64,000 nt of DNA, from positions 37,887 to 101,886 of the forward strand of contig JABFXY010000144.1 in NCBI GenBank assembly GCA_013361525.1, in the 5' to 3' direction. The notes under the pieces were generated by a model. That model had not been told where the DNA came from. It did not search any database and was given only the letters and a program-made list of their open reading frames with translations. This document shows positions 8,324-17,171 of this stretch, one piece after another. Made by a program: the position numbers and the translations under genes. Position 1 is the stretch's first letter. The number at the start of each line of letters is the position of its first letter. This stretch comes from Polyangiaceae bacterium. GTDB taxonomy: Bacteria; Myxococcota_A; Polyangia; Polyangiales; Polyangiaceae.

Positions 8324-8899
8324 TCAGGCGGCGAGTTGTTCGTCGCTGGAGCGGAGGGCGGTGGCGAGGAGTTTGCGCCCGCGGTGGAGGCGGCTCATGA
8401 CGGTGCCGACGGGGACGCCCATTCGGTCGGCGGCGTCGCGGTAGCTCATCTCTTGGAGGTCGACGAGCTCGACGGCTTTACGGAAAGCCTCCGGCAACTG
8501 CTCGAGCTGCTCGGTGAGCGCGGGCGTGAGCTTCGACATCGCGGGGCTACCGAACTCGGGGATCGTCCACGAGCACGGGTCCGTCGCCAGCGCGCTGAGC
8601 GCTTTGACCTCGCGACGGTTACGGCGACAGCGCGTGATGAACACGCTGAAGAGGATCTGGAAGAGCCAGGCGCGCGCGTTCGTGCCGGGGATGAAGTGCG
8701 ACTCGAAGCGGATGGCGCGCTCGACGGTGTCTTGAACGACGTCTTCGGCGACCGTGGGGTTGCGCGAGAGACGAAGGGCCCGGGCGAACAGCTCCGGTGC
8801 CAGCGTCACGAGGGCCGCCCTCAGCTCGGATTGGGGAACCCGGCGAAGGCGTTTGGTCGAAGCGGGGCACGTTTCAGAGACCTCGTGATGGGCAAGCAT
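8324..8899 (-). CDS. ECF-family RNA polymerase sigma factor
   Basis: A 191-residue alternative sigma factor. Region 2 is seen as LVTLAPELFARALRLSRNPTVAEDVVQDTVERAI followed by ARAWLFQILFSVFITRCRRNRR (residues about 40-105). Region 4 is seen as LEQLPEAFRKAVELVDLQEMSYRDAADRMGVPVGTVMSRLHRGR (about 140-180). The ATG at 8899 is preferred over the upstream one at 8953 because an AGGAGG lies 12-13 bases before it. I find no anti-sigma factor, zinc-finger Cys/His cluster or signalling gene beside it, so its regulation is not visible. The downstream neighbour pdxJ is convergent. Confidence 0.93.
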   Translation of the reverse strand: MLAHHEVSETCPASTKRLRRVPQSELRAALVTLAPELFARALRLSRNPTVAEDVVQDTVERAIRFESHFIPGTNARAWLFQILFSVFITRCRRNRREVKALSALATDPCSWTIPEFGSPAMSKLTPALTEQLEQLPEAFRKAVELVDLQEMSYRDAADRMGVPVGTVMSRLHRGRKLLATALRSSDEQLAA

Positions 8900-9051
8900 G
8901 GGTGTCGGCGTCCTCCTGGCTTGCCGTTTCGCAAGCCTGGTGCCAGGAGCCACACTCCCGTAAGTCGTTGAAAATAGCCGCGTGTCCTAGGCCCCCACCT
9001 GTTGCCCGCGAGCCGCATCGCGTGTCCCCCCGAAGACGCGGGCTGTGTTTC

Positions 9052-9076
9052 GGGCGCCGCCGGGTGGCCGGCGCCC
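9052..9076 (-). terminator. GC-rich hairpin after the NAD(P)HX repair gene
   Basis: GGGCGCCG and CGGCGCCC pair around a 9-base loop, 16 bp beyond the stop of the minus-strand gene upstream. No T-tract follows on that strand, so the terminator call is tentative. Confidence 0.4.
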
Positions 9077-9092
9077 CTTACGAGTCGGGCGG

Positions 9093-10739
9093 CTAGGCGT
9101 CGCTCTCTTCGGCCTGGCGCATCAGGCCCGCGATGATGCCGGGGACCATCTCGCCGATCTCCCCCGCGAGGAGACCTCGGTCGCTGCCGGTGCTCTTGCT
9201 CCATTGATCGGCAGCGAGCGCGTGGACGAGAACACCGGCGCACGTCGCGCGGTCGTGGCGCATCGTGCATCCGAGCGCCGCGATGATCCCGGAGAGGACG
9301 TCGCCGGAGCCGGCCGTCGCGAGCGCGGGGTTGCCGGCCATCGCGACGAACAGGCGGCCGTCGGAGGTCGCGATGATCGTGCGCGCGCCTTTCAACACGA
9401 CGGTCGCGCCTGTCAGCTGGACGGCTTCGCGTACGGCGCCGAATCGATCCTGCTCGACGTCCGCGCCGCTTCGACCGAGGAGGCGCCCGAGCTCACCGGG
9501 GTGTGGCGTCAGCACGACGCTGCCTTTCGCGCTCGCGAGATCACGCGCGCGCCCGACGAACGACGTGATGGCGTCGGCGTCGACGACCTTGAGACCGTCC
9601 CACCCGAACACGACGTGATCGATCGCCTTGCGCGCGTTGTCGTCGAGCCCGAAGCCCGGCCCGATCGCGACGACGTGACGACCTTCGAGCGAGGCATCGA
9701 GGCTCGGGCCGATCGCGTGCGGATCGATCCGCGCGGTCATGATCTCGACGACCTGTGTCTCGATCGAGCGGGCCGCCTCGGGCCACGTGCACAGCGTGAC
9801 CAGCCCCGCGCCCGCGCGCATCGCAGCGCGCGCCGTCAGCTTCGCGGCGCCGAGCTTGCCCGACGAGCCCGCGATGACGAGCACGTTGCCCGCCGCGTGT
9901 TTGTGGACGTTCGCTTCGCGCGGAATGAAGAACGTGCCGACCTCGACCGGATCCAACACCTCCGCCGTGTGGCCCACCTGCTCGAGGATGCGAGCATCGG
10001 CGACGCCGAGATCGACGACGTGCACCTGCCCCGCGAGGCGCGCCCCGTCCGGCGTCAACAGGCCGATCTTGAGATGGCCGAAGGTCACGGTATGGTCGGC
10101 TCGAACGGACGTCCCGAGCGGGGAGCCGCTGTCGGCGTCGAGGCCCGACGGCACGTCGAGCGCGACGGTGCGAGCCTTCGATTCGTTGATCGCCTCGATG
10201 ACGTGCGCGAGGTGTCCGGAGATCGGCCTCGTGAGGCCGGTGCCGAAGATCGCGTCGACCACGAAGTCCGCTTCGCGGAGCTCCGCGATGAGCGGATCGA
10301 GCGCTGCGTCGTCGGGAAGCTCGATGCAGGTGCCGCCGAGGTCGACGAACGCATCGTGGTTCATGCGGGCTTCACCCGTCACTTGCTCCGCGCGGCCCGT
10401 CATAATCACACCGACGTCCGCACCACGCGCGAGCAGATGGCGGGCGACGACGAAGCCGTCGCCGCCGTTGTTGCCGGTGCCGCAAACGATGAGCACCCGC
10501 GCATGCAGCGGGTAGTTCGCGGGCTGCCCGGGGGCGCGCACGTGTCGCGTTGGAAAAACGGCCCGCCGCTGCGCCGACGAAGCGCGCCGCAGGCTCGGCT
10601 CCGCCGCGATGAGCGCTGAAAGGACGTCGGCCGCGCCGCGCCCCGCGTTCTCCATCAGGACGACGCCTGGCACCTGACAATTCTCGATGGCGCACTTGTC
10701 GAACGCGCGCATCTGGCTGCGAGAGAGCACCGGAATCAT
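9093..10739 (-). CDS. nnr: Bifunctional NAD(P)HX epimerase / ADP-dependent NAD(P)HX dehydratase
   Basis: A 548-residue two-domain metabolite-repair enzyme. The N-terminal YjeF_N epimerase domain (residues 1-225) interconverts R- and S-hydrates of NAD(P)H. It shows VPGVVLMENAGRGAA near 23-37 and GTGNNGGDGF near 82. The C-terminal ribokinase-like dehydratase domain (about 240-548) restores NAD(P)H. It shows VIAGSSGKLGAAKL, VLTPHPGELGRL, VVLKGARTI and the ADP-site run GSGDVLSGIIAA near 476. Length matches the usual bifunctional form. It is transcribed alone, away from the repeat region upstream. Confidence 0.95.
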   Translation of the reverse strand: MIPVLSRSQMRAFDKCAIENCQVPGVVLMENAGRGAADVLSALIAAEPSLRRASSAQRRAVFPTRHVRAPGQPANYPLHARVLIVCGTGNNGGDGFVVARHLLARGADVGVIMTGRAEQVTGEARMNHDAFVDLGGTCIELPDDAALDPLIAELREADFVVDAIFGTGLTRPISGHLAHVIEAINESKARTVALDVPSGLDADSGSPLGTSVRADHTVTFGHLKIGLLTPDGARLAGQVHVVDLGVADARILEQVGHTAEVLDPVEVGTFFIPREANVHKHAAGNVLVIAGSSGKLGAAKLTARAAMRAGAGLVTLCTWPEAARSIETQVVEIMTARIDPHAIGPSLDASLEGRHVVAIGPGFGLDDNARKAIDHVVFGWDGLKVVDADAITSFVGRARDLASAKGSVVLTPHPGELGRLLGRSGADVEQDRFGAVREAVQLTGATVVLKGARTIIATSDGRLFVAMAGNPALATAGSGDVLSGIIAALGCTMRHDRATCAGVLVHALAADQWSKSTGSDRGLLAGEIGEMVPGIIAGLMRQAEESDA

Positions 10740-10770
10740 GGAGCCGGGAGGTTACGGTGTTTTTCTCGCG

Positions 10771-11027
10771 CGCGCACGACGGCTCGGGTCCCGCCTGGGG
10801 GGTGCTTCGCTGCGCTACGCACTTGGCACCCAAGCCTGTGCGCGCCTTTTTTTCTTCGCACGCGCACGACGGCTCGGGTCCCGCCTGGGGGGTGCTTCGC
10901 TGCGCTACGCACTTGGCACCCAAGCCTGTGCGCGCCTTTTTTTTTTTCGCGCGCGCACGACGGCTCGGGTCCCGCCTGGGGGGTGCTTCGCTGCGCTACG
11001 CACTTGGCACCCAAGCCTGTGCGCGCC
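10771..11027. repeat. Three tandem copies of a 76-bp hairpin-forming repeat
   Basis: Near-identical 76-bp units lie at 10771-10846, 10861-10936 and 10952-11027 (periods 90 and 91 bp). Each begins CGCGCACGACGGCTCGGGT and ends ACCCAAGCCTGTGCGCG, so the ends can pair as an imperfect stem with an internal near-palindrome (GTGCTTCGCTGCGCTACGCAC). The spacers are T-rich: TTTTTTT after copy 1 and a run of about 11 T after copy 2; copy 3 has none. On the plus strand the first two copies therefore look like intrinsic terminators. The array fills most of the gap between the divergent nnr and DUF4105 genes. Confidence 0.9.
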
Positions 11028-11081
11028 TTGTGGGTTGCCCTTGCGGGGACGAGGACGGGCTTGCATGCTGCCCCCCGCCGT

Positions 11082-12710
11082 ATGGCCCCGACCTCGAAAA
11101 TGATCTCGACGAACCGCGCGGTGCGCGTCGCGCTCGCCCTCGTCTTTCTGCTCGCGCTCGCCGTCGCTTGGCCGCAGGGCGAAAGCCACGCGCAGACCGA
11201 GGCACCGCGCACGCCCGTCACCGGGGAGGCGCCCGGCGACGCGCCGCCGTTCCCCCAACCCGCTGGCAAGGGCAGACGCGCCCCCGTCCCGTCGGCGCCC
11301 GTCTCCCCCGAAGAGCGGCTCAAGGTGTACGTCCTCACGTTCACCCCGGGCGATCACCCGTTCTACAAGTTCGGGCACAACGCGATTTGGATTCACGACG
11401 AGAGCTCACGCGAGCTCTACAAGCGTGACCTCGTCTACAACTACGGAATGTTCAGCTTCGGGGATCCGGCGCTGATCCCGAAGTTCTTCCTCGGCCGATT
11501 CCTGTATTGGCTCGAGCCCCATCCGCTCGCCGGCACCATCCGCGGCTATCAGCGCGAGGGCCGAGGCGTCATCGCCCAAGAGCTCGATCTCACCATGGAG
11601 CAAGAGGTCGAGCTCAAGCGCCTCCTCGAGGAGAACGCGCTCAAAGAGAACAAGTATTACAAATACGATTACTACCGCGACAACTGCTCGACGCGCGTCC
11701 GCGACATGATCGACCGCGTCACCGGCGGCAACATTCGCGCAATCACGAGCGGGCCTGCCCGACTGAATTGGCGCCAGCACACCTCGCGCCTCACGTCGGA
11801 TCTCCTCAGTGAATACGTGATTCTCAATCTCGTGATGGGCGATCTCATCGACAAGCCGCGCACGGTTTGGGAAGAGTCGTTCATTCCGATGGAGTTCCAG
11901 AAGGTGCTCCGTTCGGCGAAAGTCGTCGGTGAAGACGGCGTGGAGCGTCCCCTCGTCAAAGAAGAGCGCGTCCTCGTCGAGGCGCTCAAGCCGCCGCCGC
12001 CCGATGATCCGCCGGTTCGCTGGCCCTACTCGCTCCTGTTCGGTCTGCTCTTCGGCGGGCTGTTCGCGGGCGCGGGCCGCGCAGGTATGCGAGCCGCGCC
12101 ATTCCGCGCGATCTACGGCGTCGTCCTCTCGCTCGCAGGGCTCGTCTGCGGCTTCTTCGGCGTGTTTTTCCTCGCCGCTTGGGCCTTTACCGATCACGAG
12201 GTCGGCTACCGAAACGAAAACGTCCTTCTCTGCGTGCCCTGGGCATTCGGTCTCGTGGGCATGGGCATCAACGTCGCGCGCAACCGCGCCGTGTCGATCG
12301 TCCGCGCCCGTAAGCTCGTGATGCTCGCGCTCGGCTCGACCACCTTCGCATTGGTGGTGAAGGTCCTGCCCTGGTTCGATCAGGACAATTGGCTCTTTTT
12401 GCCCTTCTTCCTGCCGTTCTGGGCCGGCGCCTTCTACGGCATCGACCAGCTGTCGAAGCGCGCGCTCGCCGCGGTCGCGGCGGTCAAGGCCGACGGACCG
12501 GCAGCGAATGGCGATCAAACCTCGCCGCAGAAGAAGAAAAAGAAGCGCACCGAGGAGGAAGCGGTCGTCGCGGGTGAAGCCGCCGATACCGATCCCAAGG
12601 ACACCAAAGACGCGGAAGCGCCGGTCGCACCCCCGCCCCACGAAGCGCCCCACGACCCGCCCCCGCACGGCGAGACAGCCGAGCCGGCCGCGGACGGCGG
12701 CCGCGAATAA
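11082..12710 (+). CDS. DUF4105 membrane protein
   Basis: About 542 residues. An N-terminal hydrophobic segment (VALALVFLLALAVA) acts as a signal or anchor. A Pro-rich linker precedes the DUF4105 (Lnb-type, NlpC/P60-like) domain at residues about 80-230. The domain contains FGHNAIWI and the hallmark YYRDNCSTRVRDM near residue 196; Cys and His are the likely catalytic or binding residues by family analogy. Residues about 310-455 contain four to five membrane helices, and the tail is Lys/Glu-rich and disordered. In-frame starts exist at 11082 and 11100. It lies 7 bp upstream of a propeller lipoprotein and likely shares its transcript. A role at the cell envelope is inferred; the substrate is unknown. 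Confidence 0.82.
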   Translation: MAPTSKMISTNRAVRVALALVFLLALAVAWPQGESHAQTEAPRTPVTGEAPGDAPPFPQPAGKGRRAPVPSAPVSPEERLKVYVLTFTPGDHPFYKFGHNAIWIHDESSRELYKRDLVYNYGMFSFGDPALIPKFFLGRFLYWLEPHPLAGTIRGYQREGRGVIAQELDLTMEQEVELKRLLEENALKENKYYKYDYYRDNCSTRVRDMIDRVTGGNIRAITSGPARLNWRQHTSRLTSDLLSEYVILNLVMGDLIDKPRTVWEESFIPMEFQKVLRSAKVVGEDGVERPLVKEERVLVEALKPPPPDDPPVRWPYSLLFGLLFGGLFAGAGRAGMRAAPFRAIYGVVLSLAGLVCGFFGVFFLAAWAFTDHEVGYRNENVLLCVPWAFGLVGMGINVARNRAVSIVRARKLVMLALGSTTFALVVKVLPWFDQDNWLFLPFFLPFWAGAFYGIDQLSKRALAAVAAVKADGPAANGDQTSPQKKKKKRTEEEAVVAGEAADTDPKDTKDAEAPVAPPPHEAPHDPPPHGETAEPAADGGRE

Positions 12711-12717
12711 GATCGCA

Positions 12718-13725
12718 ATGCGTCGCGCCTCGCTCGCTCTCGTTTCGTGCGCGCTTCTCGGGTGCCCGCCAGCGGCACAGCCGGACGAGCCACAACCACG
12801 AAACACGAGCGAGGCGGGCCCGCTGGTCGAGCACGCGGCCGAGCGCGACCCGCGTCTATTCGCGGTCGCGACTGACGCAGTCCTCGAAAAGGTCACCGGT
12901 GACGCGGCGGACGAGCTCTTCCCCACGGTGAAGCGCGACGGATCGCTGATCGTCTTCCAACACGAGCAGGCAGGGGCCGACGGAGCGCCCGGCATTCGCA
13001 CGTTGTATGGCTACGAGCCGGGCGCGAAGAAGCGAACGCTCTACACGCCGGAAGACCGAGCGGCGCTCCAGCCCGCGTTCCTGCCGGACGGCAAAGGCCT
13101 GGTCTTCGTCACCAACGCTCCCGGGCCGGTGTCGATCGTGAAGACCGAAGGCGTCGCGCCCAATGCGACATTTGCAATCGTCGTCGGCAGCGACCTCGCT
13201 CCCGAACTGAGCGAGCCCGCCGTGTCACCCGACGGAACGCGCATCGCATTTTCGATGCGCGACAAGAACGGAGGCCGCGCGGTCGCGGTCGTCGGCGTCG
13301 ACGGCAGCCGCCTGCGTGTCGTCGGGGAAGGCCGTGCTCCGGCGTGGAGCCCGCGCGGCGATCGGCTCGCGTTCGTGCGCACCGCCGACGAATACAACCA
13401 TATCTTCACGACGCCGCTCCCGGGCGCCGCGAATGACGTCATTGCGCCGGCCCAACAGCTGACCAAAGGCACCTTCGATTGCGACAGGCCCACGTTTTCG
13501 CCCAAAGGTGATCGGATCGCATTCGTGTCGAACCGCGAAGAAGGCCAAGCGCCGCGCAGCCGGACGAGCGCGCTGCACCTGTTCGTGATGAACACCGACG
13601 GCTCGGCCATCACCAAGCTAACCGACGGCACGGCCCGGTCGGCAACGCCCCAGTGGGCGGCCGACGGATGGATCTATTTCAGCTCGGACCGCGACGGGAA
13701 CTTCGATCTCTATCGCGTCCGTTGA
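12718..13725 (+). CDS. PD40/TolB-like beta-propeller lipoprotein
   Basis: A 335-residue lipoprotein with signal peptide and lipobox (ALVSCALLGC, Cys17). The body has repeated WD40-like PD40 units: FPTVKRDGSLIVFQ, QPAFLPDGKGLVFV, EPAVSPDGTRIAFS, APAWSPRGDRLAFV, RPTFSPKGDRIAFVSN and a final TPQWAADGWIYFSSDRDGNFDLY. That makes a six-bladed propeller like the C-terminal domain of TolB. True TolB has an extra N-terminal domain and a tol operon context, both absent, so this is a TolB-like periplasmic binding or scaffolding lipoprotein. It is the second gene after the DUF4105 protein. Confidence 0.8.
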   Translation: MRRASLALVSCALLGCPPAAQPDEPQPRNTSEAGPLVEHAAERDPRLFAVATDAVLEKVTGDAADELFPTVKRDGSLIVFQHEQAGADGAPGIRTLYGYEPGAKKRTLYTPEDRAALQPAFLPDGKGLVFVTNAPGPVSIVKTEGVAPNATFAIVVGSDLAPELSEPAVSPDGTRIAFSMRDKNGGRAVAVVGVDGSRLRVVGEGRAPAWSPRGDRLAFVRTADEYNHIFTTPLPGAANDVIAPAQQLTKGTFDCDRPTFSPKGDRIAFVSNREEGQAPRSRTSALHLFVMNTDGSAITKLTDGTARSATPQWAADGWIYFSSDRDGNFDLYRVR

Positions 13726-13728
13726 TCG

Positions 13729-14868
13729 TCAGTTCTCGTCGACCTCGGCCGGGTCGCCGTGAAATGCCAGCGTTTGCGAAGGCTCGCGCGCCATCGTCAA
13801 ATCGTGGCCCGACAAGGTCTCGGGCAATGCGATCCCCGCGACCGCCGCAATGGTCGTCGGCAGGTCGGACAGGGTGCGCTCCTGCGCGAGCGCGACCTCG
13901 CCCCGCTTCGGAATACCCGCGCCGGCCGCGACGACCCACACGTCCGCCGATTCGGGGAATTCGCGACCGTGCTCGCGAAAGCTCGCCGACCGCCCGTGGT
14001 CCGTCGTGACGAAAATCGCCGTGGGCTCGCCGCGCGCATCCCAATCGCGCGCGATTCGATCCACCTCGCCGACGAATCGATCGGCCTGGGCGAGCGCCGT
14101 CGCATACCCGTCGTAATTACCTGCATGCGCGTGCTCGTCGGTGTCACCCAGGCTCACAAAAAGAAAACGCGGGCGCGCGGCCCGCATGGTTTCGAGCGCA
14201 ACGTCGATCGTGCGCTCGTCGGGGCGATAGTCGCCCCACCCCGGGCTCGGCGCGGCCTCCTCGCCGCGCTCGAGCGCCCGCCGCAGCGCCTGATCCGAGA
14301 GCCACGGCGCATCACCCTCACGGTGCGTGCGGCCGGCCGAAACGAAGGCACGACCACGCTCTGCCTGCGCGACCGCTTCGAGGCGCCACCAGGACGAAAC
14401 GATCGCCACCGGGCCCTTCTCCGGCGCATCGAGGAAAACGTCGGCCATCGTCGCTTCGGGCCGTCGCTCGCAATCATTCTCCTGACACGGCGCGGGGCGG
14501 CCGGTCAGCATCTCGGTGTAGCCGGGCAGCGAAACGAAGTTCGGCCCGCTCGCGCGCATCGGCGCCCCCACACCCGGCCGGCCGAGCGCGAGCCCGCGCT
14601 CCGCGAGCGTGTGGAGGTTCGGAGTGAGAGCACGCGCCGAGCGAGGCTCGTCGGTGCGCGAGGGATCGGCGCCGTCGAAGATCTCTTGGGGACGCACGCC
14701 GTCGATCGCAATCACGATCACGTGCGCGGCCCGCGAGCCCTCGAGGTGCGCGGTCTCGGGGGGAACGAATCGGGGCACGGAACGAAGCTCGTCCGTGAGG
14801 AGCGTCGAGCAACCCAGCAGGAGCCCGAACGCCGCGAGAAAGTGCGTCGATAGCCTTCCGTGGTTCAC
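13729..14868 (-). CDS. Alkaline-phosphatase-superfamily lipoprotein
   Basis: A 379-residue lipoprotein (lipobox LLLGC, residue about 20). It has the metal-binding pattern of the type I phosphodiesterase/nucleotide pyrophosphatase and sulfatase superfamily: VIAIDGVRP with the first Asp, SLPGYTEMLTG with the candidate nucleophile, SLGDTDEHAHAGNYDGY with Asp/His metal ligands, and TTDHGR with the last Asp-His pair. It therefore probably hydrolyses a phosphate ester, phosphodiester or sulfate ester at the cell surface. It is convergent with the propeller lipoprotein, with only 3 bp between stops. Substrate unknown. Confidence 0.85.
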   Translation of the reverse strand: MNHGRLSTHFLAAFGLLLGCSTLLTDELRSVPRFVPPETAHLEGSRAAHVIVIAIDGVRPQEIFDGADPSRTDEPRSARALTPNLHTLAERGLALGRPGVGAPMRASGPNFVSLPGYTEMLTGRPAPCQENDCERRPEATMADVFLDAPEKGPVAIVSSWWRLEAVAQAERGRAFVSAGRTHREGDAPWLSDQALRRALERGEEAAPSPGWGDYRPDERTIDVALETMRAARPRFLFVSLGDTDEHAHAGNYDGYATALAQADRFVGEVDRIARDWDARGEPTAIFVTTDHGRSASFREHGREFPESADVWVVAAGAGIPKRGEVALAQERTLSDLPTTIAAVAGIALPETLSGHDLTMAREPSQTLAFHGDPAEVDEN

Positions 14869-15180
14869 GCCGCGCAGGTTGGGCGGTCCACGTGTCGGTT
14901 GCGTACGCGCGTGGACACGCGGTCGTGACGATTGAGCAAGATCGGATCGGGCTTCAGGCTCCGGACTTCAGGCTTCAGGCTTCCCAACCATCCGCACTCG
15001 ATGCATCCGATCGTTTCACCCACACGAGCAGTGGCGCGACCCAAGGAAGATCAGACGTGACCTTGCCTTTGGTGCACGAGCCTGAAGCGCATGGCAAACA
15101 ACGCGTTTACCATGCGCTTTTTGTGCTGAAGGGTCCCCATCCCCGTCGCCGCGAAACCCTCGAGCCCGGCGCGACAAGAC
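14869..15180. other. Intergenic gap with short direct repeats
   Basis: A 312-bp non-coding stretch between two minus-strand genes. It contains several copies of CTTCAGGCT-like words at about 14951-14990 (GGCTTCAGGCTCC..ACTTCAGGCTTCAGGCTTCC) and the hairpin described at 15085. No open frame in it has coding character. Confidence 0.5.
15085..15122 (+). terminator. Orphan intrinsic-terminator-like hairpin
   Basis: AAGCGCATGG pairs perfectly with CCATGCGCTT around a 15-base loop, followed by TTTTTG on the plus strand only. No annotated plus-strand gene ends here, because the genes on both sides run on the minus strand. It could end an unrecognised small RNA or short transcript, or only mark the end of the ABC gene transcript as a hairpin. 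Confidence 0.55.
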
Positions 15181-17049
15181 TCAGCGATACCCTTCCGCCT
15201 GCAGCTCGAAGAGGCGTGCATACACGCCCCCCTTGTCGCGAAGCTCCTCATGCGTGCCCGCTTCGCGGATGGCTCCGTGATCGAGAACCACGATGCGGTC
15301 CGCCATTCGAACGGTGGGAAACCGATGCGAAATGAGGACCGACGTGCGGCCCCGCGTGAGCTCTCGAAAGCGCTCGAAGACGGCATGTTCCGCCTGCGCG
15401 TCGAGCGCCGCCGTCGGCTCGTCGAAGATGAGGACACGCGCGTCCTCTCGAATCATCGAGCGCGCGAGCGCGACCGCCTGCCATTGCCCACCCGAGAGCT
15501 CGACGCCCCCCTCGAACCATTTGCCGAGCTGGGTCGCGAGGCCCGACGGCAAACCTTGGACGAGTGCGGAGGCCCCACCCCGCTCGACCGCGCGTGTGAG
15601 GCGATCTTCGTCGTCGATGTGGTCGTGGCTGCCGAAACCGACGTTTTCGCGCGCGGTCATTTGAAAGCGCGCGAAGTCTTGAAACACGACGGAGAACGTC
15701 GCGCGACGTTCCTCGTCCGAAATGGTGGACAGGTCGCGCCCATCGAGCAGGACGCGCCCTTCGGTCGGGGCGTAGAGCCCCAATAGCAGCTTGATCAGGG
15801 TGGTCTTGCCGGCCCCGTTGAAGCCGACGAGGGCGAGGCTCTTCCCCGGCGGGACATCCAAATCGACGTTGCGAAGGGCCCAGGTCTCGGCCCCCGGATA
15901 CCGGAATGACACGTTCTCGAGGACGAGATGGGCGGCCCGAATCGTGGGCGCGAGCGCGGCATCGGACGGGAGCGCGCGCGCATTGGCGGCCTCCCGGGCG
16001 GGCCGATCGAAGTAACCATAGAGGTTCGACAGATACATCGAGTGCTCGTGCATCCCGCCGAGGCTCGAGAGGATCGCTTCGAAGCTCTGCTGGCCCTGCC
16101 GAAACGCGGCCGCGTAAAGCGTCATTTCGCCGATGGTGATCGACCCGTAGGCAGCCGCGAGCACCATGGTGGCGTAAACGCCGTAATAGACGGCGGTCGC
16201 GACCAGCGACAGCAACGTCCCCCAACGAAACCGCCGCTTGGCGAGCCCCGTGTCCTCTTCGAGGATCCGCTGGCCGAGCGTTCGATAGCGCTCCAGCAGC
16301 ACCGGACCGATGCCGAGCACTTTGATCTCTTTCGCGTAGTCGTCGCTCGCGAGGAGGCGCTCGAGGTACATCAACCGGCGGGTATCGGGGCTTCGCCAGT
16401 TGCGGAGGCGAAATGCCATTTGGGAAAAGTGCCGCTCGGCAAACGTCGCCGGAAGGCTCGCGATGGCGAGCGCCAGGCAGGCGAGCGGGCTGTAGGCGAA
16501 CAAGAGCGCGGCATAGCCGCCGAGCATGAGGACGCTCTTCGCGAGGTCGAACGTCTCGGTGACGACCAAGATCGGCCGGCTCGACGCTTCGCGCCGTGCG
16601 CGCGTCAGCTGGTCGTAGAAGGTCGGATCCTCGAAGTCGGCGAGGTCGAGCGTGAGCGCCTTCGCGAGGATCTTCGCGTTGACGTCGTAGCCGAGGCGCG
16701 CACCCAGCGTTTGACGCAGCACCTGGGTGCTGCGCGTGAGCAGCACCATCGCCGCGACGAGCCCCACCTCGATGCCGATCCAGAGCTTCGCGGCGCTCGC
16801 GTCGTGCGCCGTCACGCTGTCGACGATGGCCTTACCGACCCACGCGATCGCGGGCGGAATGAAGGCCGAGGCGAGGACGAGGACGACGAGGCCGGCGACG
16901 CCGCCCGGCGATACCTCGTACGCCATGCGCGCGGCCCGCGGCAAAAGGCCGATCGCGGTCTTGAACCGCGGTAACCAAGGGCCCTGTGCCCCGTCGAGTG
17001 GAATCCCGCCCCGCGTCTGAGCGCGGCCGGCGGCTGGGTGTGCGGACAT
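15181..17049 (-). CDS. ABC exporter, fused permease and ATPase
   Basis: A 622-residue half-transporter. The N-terminal membrane domain (residues about 35-340) has six predicted helices. The ATP-binding domain covers about 370-610: Walker A GFNGAGKTT near 406, Q-loop VFQDFARF, signature ELSGGQWQ near 515, Walker B VLIFDEPTA near 536, D-loop ALDAQAE and H-loop LISHRF. It probably works as a homodimer at the inner membrane, exporting a lipid, peptide or small molecule. There is no peptidase C39 domain and no partner transporter. The frequent Gln to Trp change after LSGGQ is a mild variant. Substrate unknown. Confidence 0.92.
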   Translation of the reverse strand: MSAHPAAGRAQTRGGIPLDGAQGPWLPRFKTAIGLLPRAARMAYEVSPGGVAGLVVLVLASAFIPPAIAWVGKAIVDSVTAHDASAAKLWIGIEVGLVAAMVLLTRSTQVLRQTLGARLGYDVNAKILAKALTLDLADFEDPTFYDQLTRARREASSRPILVVTETFDLAKSVLMLGGYAALLFAYSPLACLALAIASLPATFAERHFSQMAFRLRNWRSPDTRRLMYLERLLASDDYAKEIKVLGIGPVLLERYRTLGQRILEEDTGLAKRRFRWGTLLSLVATAVYYGVYATMVLAAAYGSITIGEMTLYAAAFRQGQQSFEAILSSLGGMHEHSMYLSNLYGYFDRPAREAANARALPSDAALAPTIRAAHLVLENVSFRYPGAETWALRNVDLDVPPGKSLALVGFNGAGKTTLIKLLLGLYAPTEGRVLLDGRDLSTISDEERRATFSVVFQDFARFQMTARENVGFGSHDHIDDEDRLTRAVERGGASALVQGLPSGLATQLGKWFEGGVELSGGQWQAVALARSMIREDARVLIFDEPTAALDAQAEHAVFERFRELTRGRTSVLISHRFPTVRMADRIVVLDHGAIREAGTHEELRDKGGVYARLFELQAEGYR

Positions 17050-17171
17050 CCGCCCGTTTGATGAAGGATCGGTTCGCTTTCTGCAACCGCAGGCTGGAGT
17101 GGGAACCGCCTTGCCCGCACCCCGGGGCGAGACTACCTGAGCGACGCGAGAGCACTACCGAGGAGAACGCC

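Noticed and set aside
10771..11027. The three tandem repeats as a CRISPR array
   Set aside because: The unit is 76 bp with T-run spacers of 14-15 bases; no unique spacers and no cas genes.
13729..14868. A tryptophan-halogenase or sulfatase-specific assignment for nearby oxidoreductase and phosphatase genes
   Set aside because: The diagnostic WxWxIP (halogenase) and C/S-x-P-x-R (sulfatase) motifs are not seen.
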